A program made the translations under genes and the position numbers. From Liolophura sinensis (Eukaryota > Mollusca > Polyplacophora > Chitonida > Chitonidae): DNA of 51,972 bases. The stretch spans positions 1 through 51,972 of the forward strand of contig NW_027018019.1 of NCBI RefSeq assembly GCF_032854445.1. Reading direction: 5' to 3'. Below the pieces are notes generated by a model. The model did no database searches. It was given only the letters and a program-made list of their open reading frames with translations, and was not told the DNA's origin. Positions 1 to 14,060 of this stretch are shown piece after piece; within the stretch, counting starts at the first letter, position 1; each line of letters opens with the position of its first letter.

Positions 1-3
1 TTT

Positions 4-551
4 CCATGGAGTAAGAGCCGTTGCTGGGCACGTGATTATGACATAAATGATCATTTAATTGTCGCTACAGCCAAAAGTATTGGTCGAGAGCAACGCGGTT
101 TGCACCATTCGATTTGTCGTCACAAAATACGTCGGATTAGCCTCTTACCAGCAGCACTGGAACAATTTTTCCAATTTTGCATTTTTGCCTGGTCTTTTTG
201 TTAATTGAAATTGGCTACACTGTACTCTGTACAATCGCGTCTGGTCATTACTATATTCAACTTTTGACTATAAGTTATGTGCCCTTTGGTAGCCCAGAAG
301 ACCTGAAATCTTTGGGCTAAGCCCATTTAACTCACCCAGCAATTGCCTTACTTCTAAGTGCAAGAGAATCTCAATGTCTTTATCTACGTGTAGAAAAACC
401 ACACCATTTGTACATGAAAAACACAAGGTACTTGATACAGTCTGCTGTAAAAAGTACAACTGAACACTGACCCACTTCAGTAAGGTGCCAAAAGATGCGG
501 AATTGAGCCAGGCATCGGCAGCTGTTGAAAAATTGCAAATTTCCCTGGTTA
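4..551. repeat. Fusion monomer, unit 1: unit 11-like front, unit 12-like tail
   Basis: The front carries the private variants gcgtctgg and aagagaatctc, the latter shared with unit 11. The tail (gtacatgaaaa, ctgaacactgacccacttcag, landmark followed by gtagaagcc) matches unit 12. The switch lies between about 370 and 415. Confidence 0.6.
44..57. other. 14-base perfect palindrome TAAATGATCATTTA
   Basis: The extended version of the AATGATCATT palindrome, seen in monomers carrying atcatttaatt (for example units 1, 4, 5, 7, 21, 26, 42, 50, 58, 59, 65, 66). It is the longest perfect palindrome I noticed in the monomer. Confidence 0.75.
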
Positions 552-1045
552 CCATGGAGTAGAAGCCGTTGCTGTGCACGTGATTATGACATAAATGATC
601 ATTCAATTGTCGCTACAGCCAACAGTTTTGGTCGGAGAGCAACGCGGTTTGCACCATTCGATTTTCCGTCACAAAATACGTCGGATTAGCTTTCTACTAG
701 TAGCACTGGAACAGTTTTTCCACTTTTGCATTTTTGCTTGGTCTTTTTGTTAATTGAAATCGGCTACACTGTACTCTGTACAATCGCGACTGGTTATTAC
801 TATGTTCAACTTTTGACTATAAGTTATGTGCCCTTCGGTAGCCCAGAAGACGTGAAATCTTTGGGCCAAGCTCATTTAACTCACCCAGCAATTGTCTTAC
901 TTCTAAGTCCAAGACAATCTCAAAGTCTTTATCTACGTGTAGAAAAACCACACCATTTGTACATAAAAAACACAAGGTACTTGATACAGTCTGCAGTAAA
1001 AAGTACAACTAAACACTGACCCACATTTATATAGTGCCAAAAGAT

Positions 1046-1069
1046 GCGGAGTTGGGCGCGGAGTTGGGC
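1046..1069. repeat. 12-base direct duplication inside one monomer
   Basis: The twelve bases gcggagttgggc occur twice in immediate succession at 1046-1057 and 1058-1069. Every other unit has one copy. This accounts for the 561-base spacing of unit 2 (549 + 12). It could be a replication-slippage event or an assembly artefact, since it lies in the indel-rich first 10 kb. Confidence 0.85.
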
Positions 1070-4000
1070 CAGGCATCGGCAGCTGTTAAAAAATTGCAAA
1101 TATCCCTGGTTTCCATGGAGTAAGAGGCCGTTGCTACGCACGTGACTATGACATAAATGATCATTCAATTGTCCACTACAGCCAAAAGTATTGGTCGGAG
1201 AGCAACGCGGTTTGCACCATTCGATTTCTCGTCACAAAATACGTCGGATTAGTCTCTTACCAGCAGCAACTGGAACAGTTTTCCACTTTTGCATTTTAAC
1301 CTGGTCTTTATGTTAATTGAAATTGGCTACACTGTAGTATGTACAATCGCGACTGGTCATTACTATTTTCAACTTTTGACTATAAGTTATGTTGCCCTTC
1401 GGTAGCCCAGAAGACCTGAAATCTTTGGGCTAGCCCATTTACTCACCCAGCAATTGCCTTACTTCTATGTCCAAGACAATCTCAATGTCTTTATCTACGT
1501 GTAGAAAAACCACACCATTTGTACGTGAAAAACACAAGGTACTTGATACAGTCTGCTGTAAAAAGTACAACTGACCACAGACACACATCATTAAGGTGCC
1601 AAAAGATGCGGAATTGAGCCAGGCATCGGCAGCTGTTGAAAAATTGCAAATTTCCTGGTTTCCATGGAGTAAGAGCCGTTGCTGGGCACGTGATTATGAC
1701 ATAAATGATCATTTAATTGTCGCTACAGCCAAAAGTATGGGTCGGAGAGCAACGCGGTTTGCACCATTCGATTTGTCGTCACAAAATACGTCGGATTAGC
1801 CTCTTACCAGCAGCACTGGAACAATTTTTTCCAATTTTGCATTTTTGCCTGGTCTTTTTGTAATTGAAATTGGCTACACTTTACTCTGTACAATCGCGAC
1901 TGGTCATTACTATATTCAACTTTTGACTATAAGTTATGTGCCCTTTGGTACCGCAGACTGAAAATCTTTGGGCTAAGCCCATTTAACTCACACAGCAATT
2001 GTCTTACTTCTAAGTCGAAGACAATCTCAATGTCTTTATCTACCTGTAGAAAAACCACACCATTTGTACATAAAAAACACAAGGTACTTGATACAGTCTG
2101 CTGTAAAAAGTACAACTGACCACAGACCCACATGAATAAGGTGCCAAAGATGCGGAATTGAGCCAGTATCGGCAGCTGTTGAAAAATTGGAATTACCCTG
2201 GTTTCCATGGAGTAAGAGCCGTTGCTGGGCACGTGATTATGAGATAAATGATCATTTAATTGTCGCTACAGCCAACAGTTTTGGTCGGAGAGCAACGCGG
2301 TTTGCACCATTCGATTTTCCGTCACAAAATACGTCGGATTAGCTTTCTACTAGTAGCACTGGAACAGTTTTTCCACTTTTGCATTTTGCTTGGTCTTTTT
2401 GTTAATTGAAATCGGCTACACTGTACTCTGTACAATCGCGACTGGTCAATACTCTATTCAACTTTTGACTATAAGTATGTGCCCTTCGGTAGCCCAGAAG
2501 ACCTGAAATCTTTGGGCTAAGCCCATTTACCTCACCCAGCAATTGCCTTACTTCTAAGTGCAAGACAATCTCAATGTCTTTATCTACGTGTAGACAAACC
2601 ACACCATTTGTACGTGAAAAACACACGGTACTTGATACAGTCTGCTGTAAAAAGTACAAACTGACCACAGACACACATCATTAAGGTGCCAAAAGATGCG
2701 GAATTGAGCCAGGCATCGGCAGCTGTCAAAAATTGCAAATTTCCCTGGTTTCCATGGAGTAAGAGCCGTTGCTTTGCACGTGATTATGACATAAATGATC
2801 ATTCAATTGTCACTACAGCCAAAAGTATTGGTCGGAGAGCAACGCGGATTGCACCATTCGATTTCTCGTCACAAAATACGTCGGATTAGCCTCTTACTAG
2901 CAGCACTGGAACAGTTTTTCCACTTTTGCATTTTTGCCTAGTCTTCTTGTTAATTGAAATTGGCTACACTGTAGTATGTACAATCGCGATTGGTCATTAC
3001 TATATTCAACTTTTGACTATAAGTTATGTGCCCTTCGGTAGCCCAGAAGACCTGAAATCTTTGGGCTAAGCCCATTTAACTCACCCAGCAATTGTCTTAC
3101 TTCTAAGTGGAAGACAATCTCAATGTCTTTATCTACGTGTAGAAAAAACCAGACCATTTGTACATAAAAAACACAAGGTACTTGATACAGTCTGCTGTAA
3201 AAAGTACAACTGACCACAGACCCACATGAATAAGGTGCCAAAAGATGCGGAATTGAGCCAGATATCGGCAGCTGTTGAAAAATTGCAAATATCCTGGTTT
3301 CCATGGAGTAAGAGCCGTTGCTGGGCACGTGATTATGACATAAATGATCATTTAATTGTCGCTACAGCCCAAAAGTATTGGTCGGAGAGCAACGCGGTTT
3401 TGCACCATTCGATTTGTCGTTACAAAATACGTCGGATTAGCTTCTTACCAGCAGCACTGGAACAATTTTTCCAATTTTGCATTTTTGCCTGCTCTTTTTG
3501 TAAATTGAAACCGGCTACACTGTACTCTGTACAATCGCGACTGGTCAATTACTATATTCAACTTTTGACTATAAGTTATGTGCCCTTCGGTAGCCCAGAA
3601 GACCTGAAATCTTTGGGCTAAGCCCATTTAACTCACCCAGCAATTGCCTTACTTCTAAGTGCAAGACAATCTCAATGTCTTTATCTACGTGTAGAAAAAC
3701 CACACCATTTGTACGTGAAAAACACAAGGTACTTGATACAGTCTGCTGTAAAAGTACAACTGAACACTGACCCACTTCAGTAAGGTGCCAAAAGATGCGG
3801 AATTGAGCCAGGCATCGGCAGCTGTTGAAAAATTGCAAATTTCCCTGGTTTCCATGGAGTAAGAGCCGTTGCTGGGCACGTGATTATAACATAAATAATC
3901 ATTCAATTGTCACTACAGCCAAAAGTATTGGTCGGAGAGCAACGCGGTTTGCACCATTCGATTTCTCCTCACAAAATACGTCGGATAAGCCTCTTACCAG

Positions 4001-7000
4001 CAGCACTGGAACAGTTTTTCCACTTTTGCATTTTTGCCTGGTCTTTTTGTTAATTGAAATCGGCTACACTGTACTCTGTACAATCGCGACTGGTTATTAC
4101 TATGTTCAACTTTTGACTATAAGTTATGTGCCCTTCGGTAGCCCAGAAGACCTGAAATCTTTGGGCCAAGCTCATTTAAACTCACCCAGCAATTGTCTTA
4201 CTTCTAAGTCCAAGACAATCTCAAAGTCTTTATCTACGTGTAGAAAAACCACACCATTTGTACATAAAAAACACAAGGTACTTGATACAGTCTGCAGTAA
4301 AAAGTACAACTAAACACTGACCCACATTTATATAGTGCCAAAAGATGCGGAGTTTGGGCCAGGCATCGGCAGCTGTTAAAAAATTGCAAATATCCTTGGT
4401 TTCCATGGAGTAAGAGCCGTTGCTGGGCACGTGATTATGACATCAATGATCATTCAATTGTTGCTACAGCCAAAAGTATTGGTCGGAGAGCAACGCGGTT
4501 TGCACCATTCGATTTCTCGTCACAAAATACGTCGGATTAGCCTCTTACCAGCAACACTGGAACAGTTTTTCCACTTTTGCATTTTTGCCTGGTCTTTTTG
4601 TTATTGAAATCGGCTACACTGTACTCTGTACAATCGCGACTGGTCATTACTATTTTCAACTTTTGACTATAAGTTATGTGCCCTTCGGTAGCCCAGAAGA
4701 CCTGAAATCTTTGGCTAAGCCCATTTAACTCACCCAGCAATTGCCTTACTTCTAAGTCCAAGACAATCTCAATGTCTTTATCTACGTGTAGAAAAACCAC
4801 ACCATTTCTACGTGAAAAAACACAAGGTACTTGATACAGTCTGCTGTAAAAAGTACAACTGACCACAGACACACATCATTAAGGTGCCAAAAGATGCGGA
4901 ATTGAGCCAGGCATCGGCAGCTGTTGAAAAATTGGAAATTTTCCTGGTTTCCATGGAGTAAGAGCCGTTGCTACGCACGTGATTATGACATAAATGATCA
5001 TTCAATTGTCACTACAGCCAAAAGTATTGGTCGGAGAGCAACGCGGTTTGCACCATTCGATTTCTCCTCACAAAATACGTCGGATTAGTCTCTTAACAGC
5101 AGGAACTGGAACAGTTTTTCCACTTTTGCATTTTTACCTGGTCTTTATGTTAATTGAAATTGGCTACACTGTAGTATGTACAATCGCGACTGGTCATTAC
5201 TATATTCAACTTTTGACTATAAGTTATGTGCCCTTCGGTAGCCCAGAAGACGTCAAATCTTTGGGCTAAGCCCATTTAACTCACCCAGCAATTGTCTTAC
5301 TTCTAAGTCCAAGACAATCTCAATGTCTTTATCTACGTGTAGAAAAACCACACCATTTGTACATAAAAAACACAAGGTACTTGATACAGTCTGCTGTAAA
5401 AAGTACAACTGACCACAGACCCACATGAATAAGGTGCCAAAAGATGCGGATTTGAGCCAGGTATCGGCAGCTGTTGAAAAATTGGAAATTACCCTGGTTT
5501 CCATGGAGTAAGAGCCGTTGCTGGGCACGTGATTATGACATAAATGATCATTTAATTGTCGCTACAGCCAAAAGTATTGGTCGGAGAGCAACGCGGTTTG
5601 CACCATTCGATTTGTCGTCACAAAATACGTCGGATTAGCCTCTTACCAGCAGCACTGGAACAATTTTTCCAATTTTGCATTTTTGCCTGGTCTTTTTGTT
5701 AATTGAAATTGGCTACACTGTACTCTGTACAATCGCGTCTGGTCATTACTATATTCAACTTTTGACTATAAGTTATGTGCCCTTTGGTAGCCCAGAAGAC
5801 CTGAAATCTTTGGGCTAAGCCCATTTAACTCACCCAGCAATTGTCTTACTTCTAAGTGCAAGAGAATCTCAATGTCTTTATCTACGTGTAGAAAAACCAT
5901 ACCATTTTACGTGAAAAACACAAGGTCCTTGATACACTCTGCTGTAAAAAGTACAACTGACCACAGACACACATCATTAAGGTGCAAAAGATGCGGAATT
6001 GAGCCAGGCATCGGCAGCTGTCAAAAATTGCAAATTTCCCTGGTTTCCATGGAGTAAGAGCCGTTGCTTTGCACGTGATTATGACATAAATGATCATTCA
6101 ATTGTCACTACAGCCAAAAGTATTGGTCGGAGAGCAACGCGGATTGCACCATTCGATTTCTCGTCACAAAATACGTCGGATTAGCCTCTTACTAGCAGCA
6201 CTGGAACAGTTTTTCCACTTTTGCATTTTTGCCTGGTCTTTTTGTTAATTGAAATCGGCTACACTCTACTCTGTACAATCGCGTCTGGTCATTACTATAT
6301 TCAACTTTTGACTATAAGTTATGTGCCCTTCGGTAGGCCAGAAGACCTGAAATCTTTGGGCTAAGGCCCATTTAACTCACCCAGCAATTGCCTTACTTCT
6401 AAGTGCAAGACAATCTCAATGTCTTTATCTACGTGTAGAAAAACCACACCATTTGTACATGAAAAACACAAGGTACTTGATACAGTCTGCTGTAAAAAGT
6501 ACAACTGAACACTGACCCACTTCAGTAAGGTGCCAAAAGATGCGGAATTGAGCCAGGCATCGGCAGCTGTTGAAAAATTGCAAATTTCCCTGGTTTCCAT
6601 GGAGTAGAAGCCGTTGCTGTGCACGTGATTATGACATAAATGATCATTCAATTGTCGCTACAGCCAACAGTTTTGGTCGGAGAGCAACGCGGTTTGCACC
6701 ATTCGATTTTCCGTCACAAAATACGTCGGATTAGCTTTCTACTAGTAGCACTGGAACAGTTTTTCCACTTTTGCATTTTTGCTTGGTCTTTTTGTTAATT
6801 GAAATCGGCTACACTGTACTCTGTACAATCGCGACTGGTTATTACTATGTTCAACTTTTGACTATAAGTTATGTGCCCTTCGGTAGCCCAGAAGACCTGA
6901 AATCTTTGGGCCAAGCTCATTTAACTCACCCAGCAATTGTCTTACTTCTAAGTCCAAGACAATCTCAAAGTCTTTATCTACGTGTAGAAAAACCACACCA

Positions 7001-9885
7001 TTTGTACATAAAAAACACAAGGTACTTGATACAGTCTGCAGTAAAAAGTACAACTAAACACTGACCCACATTTATATAGTGCCAAAAGATGCGGAGTTGG
7101 GCCAGGCATCGGCAGCTGTTAAAAAATTGCAAATATCCCTGGTTTCCATGGAGTAAGAGCCGTTGCTACGCACGTGACTATGACATAAATGATCATTCAA
7201 TTGTCACTACAGCAAAAGTATGGTCGGAGAGCAACGCGGTTTGCACCATTCGATTTGTCGTCACAAAATACGTCGGATTAGTCTCTTACCAGCAGCAACT
7301 GGAACAGTTTTTCCCACTTTTGCATTTTAACCTGGTCTTTATGTTAATTGAAATTGGCTACACTGTAGTATGTACAATCGCGACTGGTCATTACTATATT
7401 CAACTTTTGACTATAAGTTATGTGCCCTTCGGTAGCCAGAAGACGTCAAATCTTTGGGCTAAGCCATTTAACTCACCCAGCAATTGTCTTACTTCTAAGT
7501 CCAAGACAATCTCAATGTCCTTTATCTACGTGTAGAAAAACCAGACCATTTGTACATAAAAAACACAAGGTACTTGATACAGTCTGCTGTAAAAAGTACA
7601 ACTGACCACAGACCCACATGAATAGGTGCCAAAAGATGCGGATTTGAGCCAGGTATCGGCAGCTGTTGAAAAATTGGAAATTACCCTGGTTTCCATGGAG
7701 TAAGAGCCGTTGCTGGGCACGTGATTATGAGATAAATGATCATTTAATTGTCGCTACAGCCAACAGTTTTGGTCGGAGAGCAACGCGGTTTGCACCATTC
7801 GATTTTCCGTCACAAAAATACGTCGGATTAGCTTTCTACTAGTAGCACTGGAACAGTTTTTCCACTTTTGCATTTTTGCTTGGTCTTTTTGTTAATTGAA
7901 ATCGGCTACACTGTACTCTGTACAATATGCGACTGGTCATTACTCTATTCAACTTTTGACTATAAGTTATGTGCCCTTCGGTAGCCCAGAAGACCTGAAA
8001 TCTTTGGGCTAAGCCCATTTACCTCACCCAGCAATTGCCTTACTTCTAAGTGCAAGATAATCTCAATGTCTTTATCTACGTGTAGACAAACCACACCATT
8101 TGTACGTGAAAAACACACGGTACTTGATTACAGTCTGCTGTAAAAAGTACAAACTGACCACAGACACACATCATTAAGGTGCCAAAAGATGCGGAATTGA
8201 GCCAGGCATCGGCAGCTGTCAAAAATTGCAAATTTCCTGGTTCCATGGAGTAAGAGCCGTTGCTTTGCACGTGATTATGACATAAATGATCATTCAATTG
8301 TCACTACAGCCAAAAGTATTGGTCGGAGAGCAACGCGGATTGCACATTCGATTTCTCGTCACAAAATACGTCGGATTAGCCTCTTACTAGCAGCACTGGA
8401 ACAGTTTTTTCCACTTTTGCATTTTTGCCTAGTCTTCTTGTTAATTGAAATTGGCTACACTGTAGTATGTACAATCGCGATTGGTCATTACTATATTCAA
8501 CTTTTGACTATAAGTTATGTGCCCTTCGGTAGCCCAGAAGACCTGAAATCTTTGGGCTAAGCCCATTTAACTCACCCAGCAATTGTCTTACTTCTAAGTG
8601 CAAGACAATCTCAATGTCTTTATCTAACGTGTAGAAAAACAAGACCATTTGTACATAAAAAACACAAGGTACTTGATACAGTCTGCTGTAAAAAGTACAA
8701 CTGACCACAGACCCCACATTTATAAGGTGCCAAAAGATGCGGAATTGGCCAGGCATCGGCAGCTGTTAAAAATTGCAAATATCCTTGGTTTCCAGGGAGT
8801 AAGAGCCGTTGCTGGGCACGTGATTATGACATCAATGATCATTCAATTGTTGCTACAGCCAAAAGTATTGGTCGGAGAGCAACGCGGTTTGCACCATTCG
8901 ATTTCTCGTCAAAAAATACGTCGGATTAGCCTCTTACCAGCAACACTGAACAGTTTTTCCACTTTTGCATTTTTGCCTGGTCTTTTTGTTATTGAAATCG
9001 GCTACACTGTACTCTGTACAATCGCGACTGGTCATTACTATATTCAACTTTTGACTATAAGTTATGTGCCCTTCGGTAGCCCAGAAGACGTCAAATCTTT
9101 GGGCTAAGCCCATTTAACTCACTCAGCAATTGTCTACTTCTAAGTCCAAGACAATCTCAATGTCTTTATCTACGTGTAGAAAAACCACAACCATTTGTAC
9201 ATAAAAAACACAAGGTACTTGATACAGTCTGCAGTAAAAAGTACAACTGAACACTGACCCACATTTATAAGGTGCCAAAAGATGCGGAATTGGGCCAGGC
9301 ATCGGCAAGCTGTTGAAAAATTGCAAATATCCCTGGTTTCCATGGAGTATGAGCCGTTGCTACGCACGTGACTATGACATAAATGATCATTCAATTGTCA
9401 CTACAGCCAAAAGTATTGTCGGAGAGCAACGCGGTTTGCAACCATTCGATTTGTCGTTACAAAATACGTCGGATAGCTTCTTACCAGCAGCACTGGAACA
9501 ATTTTTCCAATTTTGCATTTTTGCCTGCTCTTTTTGTAAATTGAAATCGGCTACACTGTACTCTGTACAATCGCGACTGGTCATTACTATATTCAACTTT
9601 TGACTATAAGTTATGTGCCCTTCGGTAGCCCAGAAGACCTGAAATCTTTGGGCTAAGCCCATTTAACTCACCCAGCAATTGCCTTACTTCTAAGTGCAAG
9701 ACAATCTCAATGTCTTTATCTACGTGTAGAAAAACCACACCATTTGTACGTGAAAAACACAAGGTACTTGATACAGTCTGCTGTAAAAAGTACAACTGAA
9801 CACTGACACTTCAGTAAGGTGCCAAAAGATGCGGAATTGAGCCAGGCATCGGCAGCTGTTAAAAAATTGCAAATATCCCTGGTTT

Positions 9886-12800
9886 CCATGGAGTAAGAGC
9901 CGTTGCTACGCACGTGACTATGACATAAATGATCATTCAATTGTCACTACAGGCAAAAGTATTGGTCGGAGAGCAACGCGGTTTGCACCATTCGATTTCT
10001 CCTCACAAAATACGTCGGATTAGCCTCTTACCAGCAGCACTGGAACAATTTTTCCACTTTTGCATTTTTGCCTGGTCTTTTTGTTAATTGAAATCGGCTA
10101 CACTGTACTCTGTACAATCGCGACTGGTTATTACTATGTTCAACTTTTGACTATAAGTTATGTGCCCTTCGGTAGCCCAGAAGACCTGAAATCTTTGGGC
10201 CAAGCTCATTTAACTCACCCAGCAATTGTCTTACTTCTAAGTCCAAGACAATCTCAAAGTCTTTATCTACGTGTAGAAAAACCACACCATTTGTACATAA
10301 AAAACACAAGGTACTTGATACAGTCTGCAGTAAAAAGTACAACTAAACACTGACCCACATTTATATAGTGCCAAAAGATGCGGAGTTGGGCCAGGCATCG
10401 GCAGCTGTTAAAAAATTGCAAATATCCTTGGTTTCCATGGAGTAAGAGCCGTTGCTACGCACGTGACTATGACATAAATGATCATTCAATTGTCACTACA
10501 GCCAAAAGTATTGGTCGGAGAGGAACGCGGTTTGCACCATTCGATTTCTCGTCAAAAAATACGTCGGATTAGCCTCTTACCAGCAGCAACTGGAACAGTT
10601 TTTCCACTTTTGCATTTTTACCTGGTCTTTATGTTAGTTGAAATTGGCTACACTGTAGTCTGTACAATCGCGACTGGTCATTACTATATTCAACTTTTGA
10701 CTATAAGTTATGTGCCCTTCGGTAGCCCAGAAGACCTGAAATCTTTGGGCTAAGCCCATTTAACTCACCCAGCAATTGTCTTACTTCTAAGTCGAAGACA
10801 ATCTCAATGTCTTTATCTACGTGTAGAAAAACCACACCATTTGTACATAAAAAACACAAGGTACTTGATACAGTCTGCTGTAAAAAGTACAACTGACCAC
10901 AGACCCACATGAATAAGGTGCCAAAAGATGCGGAATTGAGCCAGGTATCGGCAGCTGTTGAAAAATTGGAAATTTCCCTGGTTTCCATGGAGTAAGAGCC
11001 GTTGCTGGGCACGTGATTATGACATAAATGATCATTTAATTGTCGCTACAGCCAAAAGTATTGGTCGGAGAGCAACGCGGTTTGCACCATTCGATTTCTC
11101 GTCACAAAATACGTCGGATTAGCCTCTTACCAGCAGCACTGGAACAGTTTTTCCACTTTTGCATTTTTGCCTGGTCTTTTTGTTAATTGAAATCGGCTAC
11201 ACTGTACTCTGTACAATCGCGACTGGTCATTACTATATTCAACTTTTGACTATAAGTTATGTGCCCTTCGGTAGCCCAGAAGACCTGAAATCTTTGGGCT
11301 AAGCCCATTTACCTCACCCAGCAATTGTCTTACTTCTAAGTCCAAGACAATCTCAATGTCTTTATCTACGTGTAGAAAAACCACACCATTTGTACATAAA
11401 AAACACAAGGTACTTGATACAGTCTGCAGTAAAAAGTACAACTAAACACCGACCCACATTTATAAGGTGCCAAAAGATGCGGAATTGGGCCAGGCATCGG
11501 CAGCTGTTAAAAAATTGCAATATCCTTGGTTTCCAGGGAGTAAGAGCCGTTGCTGGGCACGTGATTATGACATCAATGATCATTCAATTGTTGCTACAGC
11601 CAAAAGTATTGGTCGGAGAGCAACGCGGTTTGCACCATTCGATTTCTCGTCAAAAAATACGTCGGATTAGCCTCTTACCAGCAACACTGGAACAGTTTTT
11701 CCACTTTTGCATTTTTGCCTGGTCTTTTTGTTAATTGAAATCGGCTACACTGTACTCTGTACAATCGCGACTGGTCATTACTATATTCAACTTTTGACTA
11801 TAAGTTATGTGCCCTTCGGTAGCCCAGAAGACGTCAAATCTTTGGGCTAAGCCCATTTAACTCACTCAGCAATTGTCTTACTTCTAAGTCCAAGACAATC
11901 TCAATGTCTTTATCTACGTGTAGAAAAACCACACCATTTGTACATAAAAAACACAAGGTACTTGATACAGTCTGCAGTAAAAAGTACAACTGAACACTGA
12001 CCCACATTTATAAGGTGCCAAAAGATGCGGAATTGGGCCAGGCATCGGCAGCTGTTGAAAAATTGCAAATATCCCTGGTTTCCATGGAGTAAGAGCCGTT
12101 GCTACGCACGTGACTATGACATAAATGATCATTCAATTGTCACTACAGCCAAAAGTATTGGTCGGAGAGCAACGCGGTTTGCACCATTCGATTTGTCGTT
12201 ACAAAATACGTCGGATTAGCTTCTTACCAGCAGCACTGGAACAATTTTTCCAATTTTGCATTTTTGCCTGCTCTTTTTGTAAATTGAAATCGGCTACACT
12301 GTACTCTGTACAATCGCGACTGGTCATTACTATATTCAACTTTTGACTATAAGTTATGTGCCCTTCGGTAGCCCAGAAGACCTGAAATCTTTGGGCTAAG
12401 CCCATTTAACTCACCCAGCAATTGCCTTACTTCTAAGTGCAAGACAATCTCAATGTCTTTATCTACGTGTAGAAAAACCACACCATTTGTACGTGAAAAA
12501 CACAAGGTACTTGATACAGTCTGCTGTAAAAAGTACAACTGAACACTGACCCACTTCAGTAAGGTGCCAAAAGATGCGGAATTGAGCCAGGCATCGGCAG
12601 CTGTTAAAAAATTGCAAATATCCCTGGTTTCCATGGAGTAAGAGCCGTTGCTACGCACGTGACTATGACATAAATGATCATTCAATTGTCACTACAGGCA
12701 AAAGTATTGGTCGGAGAGCAACGCGGTTTGCACCATTCGATTTCTCCTCACAAAATACGTCGGATTAGCCTCTTACCAGCAGCACTGGAACAATTTTTCC

Positions 12801-14060
12801 ACTTTTGCATTTTTGCCTGGTCTTTTTGTTAATTGAAATCGGCTACACTGTACTCTGTACAATCGCGACTGGTTATTACTATGTTCAACTTTTGACTATA
12901 AGTTATGTGCCCTTCGGTAGCCCAGAAGACCTGAAATCTTTGGGCCAAGCTCATTTAACTCACCCAGCAATTGTCTTACTTCTAAGTCCAAGACAATCTC
13001 AAAGTCTTTATCTACGTGTAGAAAAACCACACCATTTGTACATAAAAAAACACAAGGTACTTGATACAGTCTGCAGTAAAAAGTACAACTAAACACTGAC
13101 CCACATTTATATAGTGCCAAAAGATGCGGAGTTGGGCCAGGCATCGGCAGCTGTTAAAAAATTGCAAATATCCTTGGTTTCCATGGAGTAAGAGCCGTTG
13201 CTACGCACGTGACTATGACATAAATGATCATTCAATTGTCACTACAGCCAAAAGTATTGGTCGGAGAGGAACGCGGTTTGCACCATTCGATTTCTCGTCA
13301 AAAAATACGTCGGATTAGCCTCTTACCAGCAGCAACTGGAACAGTTTTTCCACTTTTGCATTTTTACCTGGTCTTTATGTTAGTTGAAATTGGCTACACT
13401 GTAGTCTGTACAATCGCGACTGGTCATTACTATATTCAACTTTTGACTATAAGTTATGTGCCCTTCGGTAGCCCAGAAGACCTGAAATCTTTGGGCTAAG
13501 CCCATTTAACTCACCCAGCAATTGTCTTACTTCTAAGTCGAAGACAATCTCAATGTCTTTATCTACGTGTAGAAAAACCACACCATTTGTACATAAAAAA
13601 CACAAGGTACTTGATACAGTCTGCTGTAAAAAGTACAACTGACCACAGACCCACATGAATAAGGTGCCAAAAGATGCGGAATTGAGCCAGGTATCGGCAG
13701 CTGTTGAAAAATTGGAAATTACCCTGGTTTCCATGGAGTAAGAGCCGTTGCTGGGCACGTGATTATGACATAAATGATCATTTAATTGTCGCTACAGCCA
13801 AAAGTATTGGTCGGAGAGCAACGCGGTTTGCACCATTCGATTTCTCGTCACAAAATACGTCGGATTAGCCTCTTACCAGCAGCACTGGAACAGTTTTTCC
13901 ACTTTTGCATTTTTGCCTGGTCTTTTTGTTAATTGAAATCGGCTACACTGTACTCTGTACAATCGCGACTGGTCATTACTATATTCAACTTTTGACTATA
14001 AGTTATGTGCCCTTCGGTAGCCCAGAAGACCTGATATCTTTGGGCTAAGCCCATTTACCT
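9886..14060. repeat. Long near-identical segment, copy 1 (partner 14,829-19,003)
   Basis: Seven and a half monomers in the order A B C D E A B C match the downstream partner at a constant offset of 4,943-4,944 bases. The differences I noticed are one missing A near 11,520, one extra A in the A-run near 13,047 and a few substitutions. This is a recent amplification well above the similarity between monomer types. Confidence 0.85.

Larger units (their letters stand above)
1..9810. other. Zone of excess one-base and few-base indels at the window start
   Basis: Most units here carry private indels absent elsewhere, such as ggtcgagagc (86), tgtccactac (1,171), tatgttgccc (1,390), ggctagccc (1,428), accgcagac (1,950), tttaaactc (4,176), tacaatatgcg (7,921), taacgtgtag (8,626), ggcaagctg (9,304) and cactgacactt (9,802). 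After about 9,810 unit length becomes nearly constant. The change is abrupt, not gradual. Confidence 0.8.
1..9885. repeat. Array block I: mixed monomers, units 1-18, length-variable
   Basis: Landmarks lie at 4, 552, 1113, 1662, 2205, 2752, 3301, 3852, 4403, 4951, 5501, 6047, 6597, 7146, 7693, 8243, 8792 and 9340. Spacing ranges from 543 to 561, against 548-550 in most of the window. No regular higher-order period covers the block, but parts recur. Unit 2 matches unit 13 (both read gtagaagcc after the landmark and carry acagttttgg). Units 5 and 6 match units 15 and 16 ten monomers later. Units 6, 12 and 16 share gctttgcacg and gcggattgc with units 40 and 48. Unit 17 has CCAGGG in place of CCATGG, as do the D monomers of block II. 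Many one-base indels break alignment here. Confidence 0.93.

Noticed and set aside
313-325. TGGGCT/AGCCCA element as a plant site II (TGGGCY) promoter motif
   Set aside because: The core matches TGGGCY, but it is a six-base motif in a repeat with no gene and the host is not known to be a plant.
268-606. Recurring 112-codon minus-strand open frame, present in many monomers
   Set aside because: It is the same stretch of the repeat read in reverse, broken in other units by indels or substitutions, with no recognisable domain, promoter or conserved start context. It is listed only as a weak statistical oddity, not as a gene.
726-1019. Recurring 97-codon plus-strand open frame with a hydrophobic start
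   Set aside because: It appears only in monomers where gggctaag became gggccaag, which removes a stop. Its hydrophobic segment comes from the T-rich stretch of the monomer. Nothing indicates expression.
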